64,000 nt of DNA from contig CAXTBC010000009.1 of assembly GCA_964242595.1 (NCBI GenBank), positions 1-64,000 of the forward strand, read 5' to 3'. Origin of the DNA: BOG-908 sp964242595 (GTDB lineage: Bacteria > Pseudomonadota > Alphaproteobacteria > Acetobacterales > Acetobacteraceae). Within the stretch, counting starts at the first letter, position 1, and each line of letters opens with the position of its first letter. The position numbers were made by a program, and so were the translations under genes. Shown here in pieces: positions 8,306 through 17,553 of this stretch. Below the pieces are notes generated by a model that was given only the letters and a program-made list of their open reading frames with translations, did no database searches and had not been told where the DNA came from.

Positions 8306-10543
8306 TCACCGCCCCTGAACAATCGTAACCGCCGCGTCCAGCCGATCGCTGTAAGCGTCCAACGCCGAAGCGGTGATCCGGGCGTAACGATCCGCATCCG
8401 ACCAGCGCCGCTCCTCGATCGCCTCGCGCACCGCCGGCAGCGTTTTGGCCTGGTAGCCGGTGAAGTAGCCCGGCGCGGTAATCAGGTTCTTGTACCACGG
8501 ACGGCCCGGCAGGCCGGCGTCGGGTGCCAGCGTCTGGTCGATGGTCAGCATCAACGCGTCCAGCCGCGCCGTGCGGTCCGCCGGCAAGGCGACGCCGCCA
8601 TGGGCCAGCACCGTGTCGTAGGCGTGCGCGCTGCGGGCGAGCCTTGCCGCCGCGTTGTCCAGCACGGCGAACTCCAGGAACGGCACCGTCCCCAGGGCCT
8701 CCGGCGGGCGGGCGGAATGCGTGGGGTCGGCCGCCAGCTGGTAGACGTGGTCGCGCAGCAGCGCCGCCTGCGCGTCGGCCGCCTGGCGCCGTGCCGCGGC
8801 CAGCGCCCGCACCTCGGCCACGTAGCCCATCACGGCCTCGGCCAGGTCGCCCGCGCGCTGCACCGGCAACGGCGATTGCGCCGCCCGCAGCACGGCACGG
8901 CCTACCGTCCTGGCCAGCAGCGCGTCGTAGACGAAGCCGGGATCGACGAAGCGGCTGTGGTGCTCCCAGGTGTCGTAGGCGGAGTGGTAGACGCCGCCCA
9001 GCTCGCCTTCGCCGCCGTAGCCGAAATCCAGCGCCGGCAGGCCGAGATGCTGCAGGAAGCTGGAGAAGTCCGAACCCGAGCCCAGCGCGGCGATCGGGAA
9101 GTCGGCGGCCGGGTTGGCGGCGGCCTTGGCATCGGCCACGGCTTGGGCGGAGGCGCCCGGTGCGGCCCCTTCCACGCGCATCTGCGCGCGCAGGCGCTGG
9201 CCCACCGGCACCTTGGTCTCCGGGTCGATCACGTCGGCCACCACGGCGTTCACGAAGTGGCGGAAATCCGGGCTGCCGCCCACGCCCAGGATGCCGCGGC
9301 CGTTCTCGTCGGAGTTGATGTAGACCACGGCGTGCTGCTTCAGCTCGGCCGCGTGCGTCTCCGCCCACTCGGTGGAGCCGATCAGGCCCGGCTCCTCGCC
9401 GTCCCAGCTTGCGTAGACGATGGTGCGCTTCGGCCGGAAGCCCGCGCGCACCATGCCGCCGATCGCCTGCGCCTCGGCTAGCAGGGCGGACTGGCCGCTC
9501 AGCGGGTCGCTGGCGCCGAACACCCAGCCGTCATGGTGGTTGCCGCGCACCACCCACTCGTCCGGTTGGGTGGCGCCACGTAGGGTGGCGATCACGTCGT
9601 AGACCGGCTTCTGGCTCCAGTCGGACTTGACGGCCAGGTGCACCGCCGGCCCGGCCGGGCCCACATGGTAGGTGATCGGCAACCCGCCGCGCCAGCCTTC
9701 CGGCGCCAGCTCTCCGTCCATCGCCGCCAGGAAGTGCTGCGCGTCGGCGTAAGAGATGGGCAGCGCCGGAATCCTCAGGATGACCCGCGCCTCCGCGCGG
9801 CCGATCCGCTTTGCACCGTCGATGGCGCCCACCCCCGGGGTCAGCGGGTCGCCGGGATAGAGCGGCATGTCGGCCACCGAGCCGCGCTGGATGCCCTGCG
9901 GCGGGCGCATCGGGCCGTCGGGGTAGGTGCGGCCTGTGGCGTAGCCGTCGTCCGCCGGGTCCGAGTAGATGATGCAGCCGATAGCGCCGTGGTCCTGCGC
10001 CAGCTTCGGCTTCAGCCCGCGCCAGCCATGGCCGTAGCGCGCGATCACGATCTTGCCGCGCACGTCTACGCCCAGGCGCTGCAATTGCAGGTAGTCGTCC
10101 TGCATGCCGTAGTTCACGTACACCAGCGAGGCGGTGACGTCGCCATCGCCCTGGTAGGCCACGTAGGCAGGCAGTGCGTCCTGGGTGCGGGCGGACGTGG
10201 CGTCGCCGGGCACCGCGCGTTCCTGCAGCGTGGCGCGGAACGGGTTGGCCCCCGTGGTCTCCAGCACCTCAGAGACCGGCGTGGGGTAGAGCACCTGGAA
10301 CGTCTCGATGTGTGCGTCCCAGCCCCACTGGCGGAACAGGCCCAGCTCGAACTCGGCGTTCGCCTTGTCGTGCGGGGAGCCTACCTGGTTGGGCTGGCTC
10401 GCCATCTGCTTCATCCAGCCGCCGATCTCGTCGGGGTAGATGGCGGCGTCCAGGCCGTGCTCCAGCGTTGCTTGGTCGGGCTGCGGCTCAGGGGCGGCGG
10501 CGATCAGGGCCATGCCGGCCAGGAGCAGAAGGGTTTTGCGCAT
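8306..10543 (-). CDS. M28-family glutamate carboxypeptidase II-like metallopeptidase, secreted
   Basis: 745 residues with a short Sec signal peptide (MRKTLLLLAGMALIAAA). The order is N-terminal PA domain (about 130-260), di-zinc M28 peptidase domain (300-600) and a transferrin-receptor-like dimerisation domain at the C-terminus, as in GCPII/PSMA. Zinc and catalytic residues visible by motif are His336 and Asp346 (GNHHDGWVFGASDP), base Glu383 and ligand Glu384 (WDGEEPGLIGSTEW), Asp412 (YINSDEN) and the distal His in YHSAYDT. Family members release C-terminal acidic residues from peptides in the periplasm or outside. The ATG at 10543 precedes the signal peptide; the longer open frame is repeat A3 read through. 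A lone gene bounded by repeats on both sides. Confidence 0.9.
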   Translation of the reverse strand: MRKTLLLLAGMALIAAAPEPQPDQATLEHGLDAAIYPDEIGGWMKQMASQPNQVGSPHDKANAEFELGLFRQWGWDAHIETFQVLYPTPVSEVLETTGANPFRATLQERAVPGDATSARTQDALPAYVAYQGDGDVTASLVYVNYGMQDDYLQLQRLGVDVRGKIVIARYGHGWRGLKPKLAQDHGAIGCIIYSDPADDGYATGRTYPDGPMRPPQGIQRGSVADMPLYPGDPLTPGVGAIDGAKRIGRAEARVILRIPALPISYADAQHFLAAMDGELAPEGWRGGLPITYHVGPAGPAVHLAVKSDWSQKPVYDVIATLRGATQPDEWVVRGNHHDGWVFGASDPLSGQSALLAEAQAIGGMVRAGFRPKRTIVYASWDGEEPGLIGSTEWAETHAAELKQHAVVYINSDENGRGILGVGGSPDFRHFVNAVVADVIDPETKVPVGQRLRAQMRVEGAAPGASAQAVADAKAAANPAADFPIAALGSGSDFSSFLQHLGLPALDFGYGGEGELGGVYHSAYDTWEHHSRFVDPGFVYDALLARTVGRAVLRAAQSPLPVQRAGDLAEAVMGYVAEVRALAAARRQAADAQAALLRDHVYQLAADPTHSARPPEALGTVPFLEFAVLDNAAARLARSAHAYDTVLAHGGVALPADRTARLDALMLTIDQTLAPDAGLPGRPWYKNLITAPGYFTGYQAKTLPAVREAIEERRWSDADRYARITASALDAYSDRLDAAVTIVQGR

Positions 10544-10560
10544 AAAGACGATCCTAGAAA

Positions 10561-10695
10561 GGAAGGAAGGCCTTCTTTTTTGAAAAAAAGAAGCAAAAAA
10601 CTTTTGTCCGGCTGTCGCGGTTCTATCCGGCAGCGCGCGCCATAGGAGCAAAAGTTTTTTGGTTCTTTTTTTCAAAAAAGAACTGCTTGCTTGCC
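10561..10695. repeat. Family A repeat, both arms (copy A3)
   Basis: Complete pair of mirrored arms around a GC-rich centre. It separates the M28 peptidase start from the end of folD. Confidence 0.88.
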
Positions 10696-10744
10696 TCGGC
10701 TTTTTTCGCTGTAGCAACGCGTCCGAAACGGGTCGTTCTGCACT

Positions 10745-11599
10745 TCAAGCGCAGGTTGCTCCGCGGCGGGCCAGGGCGGCGGCCAGGGTGTTCTCCAGCA
10801 GGCAGGCGATCGTCATCGGGCCTACGCCGCCGGGCACGGGGGTGATGGCGGCCGCGTGGTCCAGGCACTCGTCATAGGCCACGTCGCCCACCAGCTTGCC
10901 GCCGGCGCGGCGGTTGATGCCCACGTCGATCACCACCGCGCCGGGCTTGATCCAGTCGCCGCGCACCATCTCGGCGCGGCCCACGGCGGCCACCACCACG
11001 TCCGCCCGGCGGCACGCGCCGGCCAGGTCCCGGGTGCGGGAATGCGCGATGGTGACGGTGGCGTCGGCCGCCAGCAGCAGGCCGGCCACCGGGCGGCCGA
11101 CGATCGCCGAACGGCCGAGCACGATGGCCTGCGCGCCGGCCAGCACCACGCTGGCATGGGCCAGCAGCTTCATCACGCCACGCGGCGTGCACGGCGCCAG
11201 CACGTCCTGCCCGTCGGCCAGCCGGCCGGCGTTGAGCGGGTGAAAGCCGTCCACGTCCTTGGCCGGGTCGATGGCTTCGAGCACGGCGCGCGGCAGCACG
11301 TGCGCCGGCAGCGGCAGTTGCACCAGGATGCCGTCCACCGACGCGTCCGCGTTCAGCCCGGCCACCACGGCCAGCAGCGCCGCCTGCGTGGTGTCGGCCG
11401 GCAGGCGGATGGTGCGGGCGTCCAGCCCCGCCTCGCGCGCAGCGTGGTCCTTGGACCGCACGTACACGGCGCTGGCCGGGTTCTCGCCCACCAGCACCAC
11501 GGCCAGGCCGGGCCGGTAGGCGAGCGCCGCGGTGCGCCGGGCGATGGCGGCGCGCAGCTCGGCCGCGAGCGCCCGGCCGTCCAGGATGCGGGCGGTCAT
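10745..11599 (-). CDS. folD: Bifunctional methylene-THF dehydrogenase/methenyl-THF cyclohydrolase FolD
   Basis: 284 residues, the normal length for FolD, which interconverts 5,10-methylene-THF, 5,10-methenyl-THF and 10-formyl-THF in cytosolic one-carbon metabolism. Seen directly: the catalytic YVRSK pattern (Tyr46, Lys50), LVQLPLPAHV, KDVDGFHP with the folate-contacting Asp, and the Rossmann segment VLGRSAIVGRPVAGLL for NADP. The C-terminal PVPGGVGPMT signature is also present. The ATG start is 7 nt downstream of the yggT stop, so the two form an operon. No irregularities seen. Confidence 0.96.
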   Translation of the reverse strand: MTARILDGRALAAELRAAIARRTAALAYRPGLAVVLVGENPASAVYVRSKDHAAREAGLDARTIRLPADTTQAALLAVVAGLNADASVDGILVQLPLPAHVLPRAVLEAIDPAKDVDGFHPLNAGRLADGQDVLAPCTPRGVMKLLAHASVVLAGAQAIVLGRSAIVGRPVAGLLLAADATVTIAHSRTRDLAGACRRADVVVAAVGRAEMVRGDWIKPGAVVIDVGINRRAGGKLVGDVAYDECLDHAAAITPVPGGVGPMTIACLLENTLAAALARRGATCA

Positions 11600-11606
11600 C
11601 CGGCTC

Positions 11607-11927
11607 CTAGAACAGCGGCTGCCACACGCCGAACGCCAGGCCGTTATGCAGCTCCACCAGCACCGGCGTCACCACCAGCTGCAGCAGCAGCAGCGCCACC
11701 AGCGGGCTCAGGTCCACGCCGCCGAAATTGGGCAGCACGGCACGGATCGGCCGCAGCGCCGGCTCGGTCACGCGGTAGAGGAAATCGGAGATCGTCCAGA
11801 CCATGCGGTTGCGCGTGTCCAGCACGTTGAACGAGATCAGCGTGCTGACGATGGCGGACAGGATCAGCGCCCAGAAGAACAGCCGCACCAGCGTGAACAG
11901 CAGGTCGAAGATGATGGACGTGATCAA
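11607..11927 (-). CDS. YggT family membrane protein
   Basis: A 106-residue inner-membrane protein with two hydrophobic hairpins. The region NRMVWTISDFLYRVTEPALR, followed by PIRAVLPNFGGVDLSP, is the family hallmark. YggT homologues are linked to cell division or osmotic protection, without a settled mechanism. There is no ATG at the expected position; TTG at 11927 is chosen because CCGGAGG lies 6 nt upstream and the first hydrophobic helix follows at once (ITSIIFDLLF). An upstream extension to 12044 is Arg/Pro-rich and unlike the family. It is followed by folD after 7 nt. Confidence 0.87.
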   Translation of the reverse strand: MITSIIFDLLFTLVRLFFWALILSAIVSTLISFNVLDTRNRMVWTISDFLYRVTEPALRPIRAVLPNFGGVDLSPLVALLLLQLVVTPVLVELHNGLAFGVWQPLF

Positions 11928-11993
11928 GCGTAGCCTCCGGACAAGCGGGGCGGAACCTAGTCGCAGGCCTGCAACGCGGCAAGCCGGCGGCCC

Positions 11994-12022
11994 TTGACGG
12001 CGCGGGGCCGGCCTGAGCATTG
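11994..12022 (+). promoter_or_regulatory. Possible sigma-70-type promoter for tRNA-Ala
   Basis: TTGACG (11994-11999) followed after 17 bp by GCATTG, about 43 nt before the mature tRNA 5' end. The -35 box is good but the -10 box is poor, so this is only a candidate. Confidence 0.28.
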
Positions 12023-12064
12023 TCCGCCGCCGGCGCGGTAGCACCGTGCGCCTCCGGCTCCGGA

Positions 12065-12140
12065 GGGGCTGTAGCTCAGTTGGGAGAGCGCCTCGTTCGC
12101 AATGAGGAGGTCAGCGGTTCGATCCCGCTCAGCTCCACCA
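12065..12140 (+). tRNA. tRNA-Ala (anticodon CGC)
   Basis: A 76-nt cloverleaf with encoded CCA. The acceptor GGGGCTG pairs with CAGCTCC, the D arm is GCTCAGTTGGGAGAGC, the anticodon loop is TTCGCAA (anticodon CGC, reading GCG), and the T arm contains GGTTCGATCCC. All stems close, with one G-U pair in the acceptor. Confidence 0.96.
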
Positions 12141-12250
12141 CCCTTGCCGGGTCGCACCCGGACGCTGCTTCCTCCTCTGCCTCCAGGCCTGATGCGAACC
12201 GGGCGACCCCTGCCGCTGTTGTGTCCTAAGGCAACCCGGAGGACACCACT

Positions 12251-12763
12251 ATGAAGCCGTTTACCATGCTCGCATTTGCTACAACCTGTGCGCTGGCAGT
12301 CGGCATCCGGGCTGGCGCTACGACCAACGTCTCTGCCGCCGACCGCGCCTTTGTGGCCATGGTGAGCCAAGGCGGCGCCTTCGAGGTGCAGGCCGGCACC
12401 GTCGGCGCCAGTCAAGGCACCACGCAGGATGTCCGCGACCAGGGTAACACCGAGGTGCACGACCACACGCTGGTGGGGGCCAAGCTGAAAAACGTTGCCG
12501 CTGCCGCGGGGCTGAGCTTCCCTGACGCCCTGAACGCCAGCTTTCGCCAGGAGCTGGACAGCCTGCGCGCGGCACCCCCCGCCCGGTTCGATGCACTGTA
12601 TCTTCAGGACATGCTCGACATCCACGCAAAGGACGGCGCCGCTTTCGCCAAGGAAGCTGCGAGCGGCACCAATTCCGGCCTGCGCGCCTTCGCGGCGGAA
12701 ACCTACCGAATCGTGCAGCGACACATCGGCGAGCTGCGCGCGGAGGGACCCGCAACCCCCTGA
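12251..12763 (+). CDS. DUF4142 domain-containing periplasmic protein
   Basis: 170 residues with an N-terminal signal sequence (MKPFTMLAFATTCALAVGIR) followed by a four-helix DUF4142 domain: AADRAFVAMVSQGGAFEVQA near the start and FDALYLQDMLDIHAKDGAAF in the second half, the two most conserved blocks of the family. GGAGG 8-9 nt upstream supports this ATG. The family is related to ferritin-like bundles, but no metal-binding function can be assigned here. The gene stands alone between tRNA-Ala and a response regulator. Confidence 0.85.
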   Translation: MKPFTMLAFATTCALAVGIRAGATTNVSAADRAFVAMVSQGGAFEVQAGTVGASQGTTQDVRDQGNTEVHDHTLVGAKLKNVAAAAGLSFPDALNASFRQELDSLRAAPPARFDALYLQDMLDIHAKDGAAFAKEAASGTNSGLRAFAAETYRIVQRHIGELRAEGPATP

Positions 12764-12871
12764 CCTATTTGCAACACTGCCTTACACAGCACTGAAGCTC
12801 GCAGCTTCGTGTAGTTCCAACCGGAACGTTCTGACGCAGATTGCAACCTTAGGTTTCGGTAGGGGAAATTT

Positions 12872-13231
12872 TTGGACATTCTGCTGGTGGAGGACGACGA
12901 GCTAGTGCGCGACTGCCTGTTCGAGGCCCTGCTCGATGCGGGACTGCGCACGAAGGGCAGCGGCACCGCCGAGGCTGCGCTGGAGCTGCTGGACGCCGCC
13001 CATCCGCCGGGCGTGGTGGTGACCGACATCAACCTGGGCCCTGGGATGGACGGCCTGGCCTTCGCCCGAGCTGCCCGCAAGGTGTGCCCCGGCCTGCCGG
13101 TGGTGTTCATCAGCGGCCGTTACTCCGAGCTGCGGAACATGATGCCGCACGAACGTTTTTTGCCCAAGCCGTTTACGACGCCGGCTTTGCTGCGGGCGAT
13201 TGAGGATGTTCGGGCGGCGGTTCGGGTTTAA
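12872..13231 (+). CDS. Single-domain response regulator (receiver only)
   Basis: 119 residues comprising one receiver domain and no output domain. The acidic pocket (Glu7-Asp8-Asp9), phospho-acceptor Asp52 (VVVTDINLG), the Ser81 switch residue and Lys99 (LPKPF) are all in place. Start is TTG at 12872, with AGGGGAA shortly before it; no in-frame ATG exists near the domain start. No histidine kinase is adjacent, so the partner must be encoded elsewhere. Stand-alone receivers of this kind usually act by protein-protein interaction or within phosphorelays. Confidence 0.88.
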   Translation: MDILLVEDDELVRDCLFEALLDAGLRTKGSGTAEAALELLDAAHPPGVVVTDINLGPGMDGLAFARAARKVCPGLPVVFISGRYSELRNMMPHERFLPKPFTTPALLRAIEDVRAAVRV

Positions 13232-13236
13232 GGAAC

Positions 13237-13281
13237 CAAGCAAGGACTTCTTTCTTGAAAGAAAGAAGCAAAGAACTTCCA
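13237..13281. repeat. Family A repeat, left arm only (copy A4)
   Basis: Arm with the variant core TTCTTTCTTGAAAGAAAGAA directly after the response regulator stop; no mirrored partner. Confidence 0.7.
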
Positions 13282-13328
13282 CTGATTGTGGCGCGTATTT
13301 CCTGCATCGCTCGACCGACTTGAGTCGA

Positions 13329-13415
13329 GCTTCTAACAGAACGGGTTTGGGGCTTCAAGCTCCGTCGCGCTAATGCGTGCTGCGCACGATGGGGTTAGCG
13401 CAGAGCCCCAACCTT
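13329..13415. repeat. Family B repeat, partial (copy B4)
   Basis: Right portion of the unit only (GGGTTTGGGGCTTCAAGCTC to GCGCAGAGCCCC), between the convergent ends of the response regulator and GT39 genes. Confidence 0.7.
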
Positions 13416-13429
13416 TTTGCCAATCAGTT

Positions 13430-15097
13430 CTACTCAACAAACAACACCAGTCGCACCCACCGTCCGCGTGAGTAGTTGAACCCGTCAACCTCCCCCACCC
13501 TGCGCACCCGTACTCCGAGCGACGCCGCCATGGCCTGGAACGAAGCCAGTTCCGTGCCGGCCACCAGGACGGCGCTGGCGGTCCCCTGCCGCAACGCCCG
13601 TGCGGCCGAGGGGCCGTTGAACAGAAGCTGGGTGTGCGTGCCGGTCAGGAACACGAGGCTGGGCTCGGCGTAGCCGGCCACTGCCAGGCCGTTGCCGGCC
13701 GGGTTGTCCGCCGGCCAGGCCTGCCGCAGCAGCCGGGCCGCGCGGGGCGCGATCCATAGCGCGTCGAGCGCCGGCAGCTCGAGCTGCAGGATACCGGCAT
13801 ACAGCAGGACGCAGGCGGCAAGCGGCGTCCATCCCGGGCGGCGCCAGGCCAGCCCTCCGGCCAGCACCGCGCCGGCGGCGGCCGGCACCCCCAGCCACCA
13901 GGCGGCGTGCAGCGCCACCGGCAAGGCCAGTGCCGCGCCGGCCACCGCCAGGGTGGCCAGCGCCAGCCCAGCCTGGCCGAGCCGGCGCTGCCAGGCTGGC
14001 TGGCGGGCGGGCGCCAGGCGCGCGGCCAGCAGGAACAGGGCCGGATACAACGGCAGGGTATAGTGCGGCAGCTTGGTGGGCACCGCCTCGAACACCAGCC
14101 AGGCCGGCAGCGCCCAGGCGATCAGGAAGCGCGTGGCGGGTTCCCGCCGCACCGCCCAGGCGGCCGGGATGGCGACCACCACCGCCGCGCTGAAGGGGAA
14201 CGCCAGCAACGGGATCAATAGCAGGTGCAGGCCCGGGAAGCCGCCATGCGCCTCGGCCCCGCCGGCGAGCTTGCCGGCCAGGTCGCCACCCACTGCCTGG
14301 GCGAAGAAGGCGCCGTGCGTGGCCAGGCCGATGGCGACGAACCACGGCGCCACGCAGGCCAGCATCAGTGGCACGCCCCAGGCCGGGCGCAGCGCCGCCA
14401 GCCAGGCGGCCCGCCGTTCCCACGCGCACAGCACGCCGGCGGCAAGGCCGGCCACCATCGGCGTGATCGGGCCTTTCAGCAGGATGCCGGTTGCCACCGC
14501 CAGCCAGAACGCGGCAGCTTGCCACCGCCGCACGGGCACGCCCAGCCAGGCGCGCGCCAGCACCGCCATTGCGATGGTGGTGACGCCAAGCAGCGCCGCA
14601 TCCGTCTTGGCGATGTGGGTCTCGGCGGCGAGGATAAGGCAGCCGGCCAGCATGCCGCCCGCGAGCATCGCCTGGCGCGGTCCCGGCGTCAGCAGCCGCC
14701 CGGCCGAAGCGGTGGCCAGCACGGCGGCGATGCCGCCCAGCAGCGAGGGGATGCGGTACGGCCAGATAGGGTTGGCGAGGCCCTGCTGACCGGAGCCGGG
14801 CTCTGCGAAGACAGCCCCGGCGACGGCGGCGAACGGCGCCTGCAGCCAGTAGATGCCGATCGGCTTGCGCAGCCGCGGCACGGCACCGTTCATGATGCGC
14901 ACGTAGTCACCCGTCTCGTTCATCTGCTTGCTCGCTTGCGCGAACCGGCTCTCGTCGCGGTCCCCCGGCGGCAGACTGAAAAAGCCGGGCAACCACAATG
15001 CCAGGCAAAGCAGCGTCAGAAGAACAGCGCCCTTAAAGAATGACGGGGGGTCTGGGGGGGAAGGCACTTCTCCCCCAGCGCTTACTTCCTGACGCAT
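13430..15097 (-). CDS. GT39/ArnT-like lipid-linked sugar transferase
   Basis: 555-residue polytopic membrane protein. After the first TM helix comes LPPGDRDESRFAQASKQM, the acidic periplasmic-loop signature of GT39/ArnT-type enzymes (PMT_2 domain), followed by about ten more hydrophobic spans and a C-terminal soluble domain. The family transfers sugars from polyprenyl-phosphate donors to lipid A, protein or glycans on the periplasmic side. Acceptor and sugar cannot be read from sequence. ATG at 15097 is followed by a short cytoplasmic tail rich in Pro. It is divergent from rsmB with 48 bp between starts. Confidence 0.87.
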   Translation of the reverse strand: MRQEVSAGGEVPSPPDPPSFFKGAVLLTLLCLALWLPGFFSLPPGDRDESRFAQASKQMNETGDYVRIMNGAVPRLRKPIGIYWLQAPFAAVAGAVFAEPGSGQQGLANPIWPYRIPSLLGGIAAVLATASAGRLLTPGPRQAMLAGGMLAGCLILAAETHIAKTDAALLGVTTIAMAVLARAWLGVPVRRWQAAAFWLAVATGILLKGPITPMVAGLAAGVLCAWERRAAWLAALRPAWGVPLMLACVAPWFVAIGLATHGAFFAQAVGGDLAGKLAGGAEAHGGFPGLHLLLIPLLAFPFSAAVVVAIPAAWAVRREPATRFLIAWALPAWLVFEAVPTKLPHYTLPLYPALFLLAARLAPARQPAWQRRLGQAGLALATLAVAGAALALPVALHAAWWLGVPAAAGAVLAGGLAWRRPGWTPLAACVLLYAGILQLELPALDALWIAPRAARLLRQAWPADNPAGNGLAVAGYAEPSLVFLTGTHTQLLFNGPSAARALRQGTASAVLVAGTELASFQAMAASLGVRVRRVGEVDGFNYSRGRWVRLVLFVE

Positions 15098-15145
15098 GAT
15101 GCCGGCGGGGTATCACGCCGCTTTGGCTTGCGCCATTAACCCCCC

Positions 15146-16396
15146 ATGGACCCCACCCGCCTCTTCGCCCTGCAACTCCTGCGCGCGGTGATCGACCAGC
15201 ACCGCTCGCTGGACGAAGCGCTGGACCGCCTGGCCGGCGAGGCGCGCGACAGGGCCGCGGCGCACCGGCTGGCGGCTACCGCGCTGCGCCGCGCCGGCAC
15301 GCTGGACGCCGTGCTGGAGCCGCACCTCAAGCGCGCGCCGCCGGACGCGGTCAGGCTGATCCTGCGCCTGGGCGCGGCCCAGCTGCTGCTGCTGGACACC
15401 CCGCCGCATGCCGCCGTGGCCACCAGCGTGGAGCTGGCCAGGACGCAGAAGCTGGCGCCCTTCGCCGGACTGGTGAACGCGGTGCTGCGCCGGGTGGCCG
15501 AGGGCGGTGCTGCGGCGATGGCGGAGCTCGATTCGCCGCGGCTGGACACGCCGCCCTGGCTATGGGCGAGCTGGGGCGCCCAGGCGCGCGCCATCGCCAT
15601 GGCCCACCAGCAGGAAGCGCCGCTGGACCTGACGTTGAAGCACTTTCCGGAGCCGGGCACCGCACTGCCCGAAGGCGGCACGATGCTACCCGGCGGCAGC
15701 GTGCGCCTGCCCGCCGGCACGCGGGTGACCGACCTTCCCGGCCTGGCGGCCGGGGATTTCTGGGTGCAGGACAGCGCTGCCGCCTGGCCGGCGCGCCTGC
15801 TGTTCCCCCGGCCGGGCGAAGTGGTGGCCGACCTGTGCGCGGCGCCTGGCGGCAAGACGGCGCAGCTGGCCGCCGCCGGCGCCCGCGTGCTGGCGGTGGA
15901 GAGCAACGAGAAGCGCGTCCCCCGCCTGCGCGAGAACCTCGGGCGGCTGGGGCTGGCCGCCGAGCTGGTCCAGGCCGACGCCAACGCCTGGCGTCCGGAA
16001 GCGCTGCTCGACGCGGTTCTGCTGGATGCCCCGTGCTCGGCCACCGGCACCATCCGGCGCCATCCGGACCTGCCGCACATCAAGCGGCCGGCGGACCTGG
16101 CAGCGCTGGTGGCGGGCCAGGACAGGCTGCTGGAGTCGGCCGCCGCCATGCTGCGGCCCGGGGGCCGGCTGGTCTATGCGGTGTGCTCCCTGCAGCCAGA
16201 AGAAGGCGAGCAGCGCGTGGCCACCGCGCTCCGCCTTGGCCTGGAACCGGCGCCGTTCACCGCGGGGGAGCTAGCCGCGCTGCCCGAAGCTCGCACGCCG
16301 GACGGCTGGCTGCGCACCACGCCGGCCTTGTGGGCGGACCGGGGCGGCATGGACGGGTTCTTCTGCGCGCGGTTCACCAAGGGGCAAATTACGTAG
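15146..16396 (+). CDS. rsmB: RsmB-type rRNA (cytosine-5) methyltransferase
   Basis: 416 residues: an N-terminal NusB-like helical RNA-binding domain (1-130, LLRAVIDQHRSLDEAL) and a C-terminal Rossmann SAM domain. The SAM site is DLCAAPGGKTAQLAA and the two cysteines of m5C enzymes are present, Cys297 in DAPCSATGT and Cys347 in VCSLQPEE. RsmB methylates C967 of 16S rRNA; close relatives include other RsmB/NOP enzymes, so the exact site is inferred. In many alphaproteobacteria an rsmB homologue is found close to a heparinase gene, as here two genes downstream. Confidence 0.92.
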   Translation: MDPTRLFALQLLRAVIDQHRSLDEALDRLAGEARDRAAAHRLAATALRRAGTLDAVLEPHLKRAPPDAVRLILRLGAAQLLLLDTPPHAAVATSVELARTQKLAPFAGLVNAVLRRVAEGGAAAMAELDSPRLDTPPWLWASWGAQARAIAMAHQQEAPLDLTLKHFPEPGTALPEGGTMLPGGSVRLPAGTRVTDLPGLAAGDFWVQDSAAAWPARLLFPRPGEVVADLCAAPGGKTAQLAAAGARVLAVESNEKRVPRLRENLGRLGLAAELVQADANAWRPEALLDAVLLDAPCSATGTIRRHPDLPHIKRPADLAALVAGQDRLLESAAAMLRPGGRLVYAVCSLQPEEGEQRVATALRLGLEPAPFTAGELAALPEARTPDGWLRTTPALWADRGGMDGFFCARFTKGQIT

Positions 16397-16455
16397 GAGA
16401 AGCAAGCTTCCTTTGGAAACGGATTTACCACACGTATCGGGCGGGCGGCTTCAGG

Positions 16456-17419
16456 TTACTGCGCCGGCTGCAAAAAGCTGTACCGTTCACGAAGATACCC
16501 CGCCCAGGAACCTGCATCGCCGCTCACCGAGGTCAGAGGCCGGTTGAATACACGCTCAGTCGAGCGGCTTACAAAGCGGTCGGGCTCGCACAAAAGTTGG
16601 CTGAAAACGCCGAACACGTCGTCAGCGAAACGACGCAGGTTCGGTGCGGTGATCTTATGGAAGGCCGTGTTGGCCGAAGGCGAGATGTGGAGAACGCGCA
16701 CTTGTTGCGTCCCGTCCTCCTCCGCTTCTTGCATTCCATAGGCCAGCATCTGCTGCCGCAGGAGCTGATAGAACGGATCCCAGAAAAAATCCTCGATCCG
16801 CAGACCGAGGTCATTGCGGATCGGTCCGTGCGGCGCGAACACGATGTCTTTGTAGCGGCGAAGCCGTTCTTCGTTGCCCTTGGGTGGGATGGGAGATCCG
16901 TAACTCTCGGTGTATTTCCACTCGATCAGGACTGTCTCGACCCGGCCCTCATGCTTGAATCGGACGATGGCGTCGGCGCTGGTCGCGTTGGCACCGCGGG
17001 TGCGCAAGCCGGACTTGCCGCCCTCGTTGAGGTAATCTCTTTTGCCGATCCACTCGAAACCGACAAACCACGGCTGCCCGTCCGGCCCGGTCTCGACAGC
17101 CAGCATCGTCGGCGGCGCGATGCCGAGTGCTTCGCCTATCAACCCGCGCCAGAAGCGCGGGACGCGTGGCGAGAGGCATCAGGAACTTCAGGCAACACAC
17201 CTGCGAGGACAAAGCGTGGTTGGCATGCCGGTGCCAACTGATCGAGCGTTCGACAAAATAGTCCGGCGCCAGACTCCGGATATCAGGAGCCAGGTTCATC
17301 GCTCGGCACTCGGGCCGCAACCGATAGCCAGCGCCTTCGTAACCGGCGGCCTCAGGCGGAAAGTTATGAGCGAAGTAGCTCCCCTGAGCGGCACATTGGG
17401 CTGGAATGAAATCGTTCAT
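16456..17419 (-). pseudogene. PGN_0703-like putative restriction endonuclease, frameshifted
   Basis: The reading frame starts at ATG 17419 (MNDFIPAQCAAQGSYF) and runs through HANHALSSQVCCLKFLMPLA to about 17150, then continues one base out of frame as LIGEALGIAPPTMLAVETG to the stop at 16456. An extra G in a GGG run (17143-17145 on the plus strand) explains the shift; removing it joins LLAR directly to LIGEALG. The second part keeps the family core, including FVGFEWIGKRDYLNEGG, the acidic-Lys pair in VLIEWKYTESYG and RRYKDIVF, consistent with a PD-(D/E)xK-type nuclease fold. It sits between rsmB and rpe, with lower GC than its neighbours, and is likely an acquired gene now inactive. A sequencing error would be the alternative. 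Confidence 0.78.
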
Positions 17420-17553
17420 GCAACAAAATCAGCTCAACCATACGGTATGTCCGGCCAAATCCGGCCGCAGGCGGCTCTCCTAAAGAAAGATGCTCGCGGT
17501 CTCTCTCCTCTCCCAGGTTGCCCCCTCACGCCCCCACACCGTAGAACCGGGCG

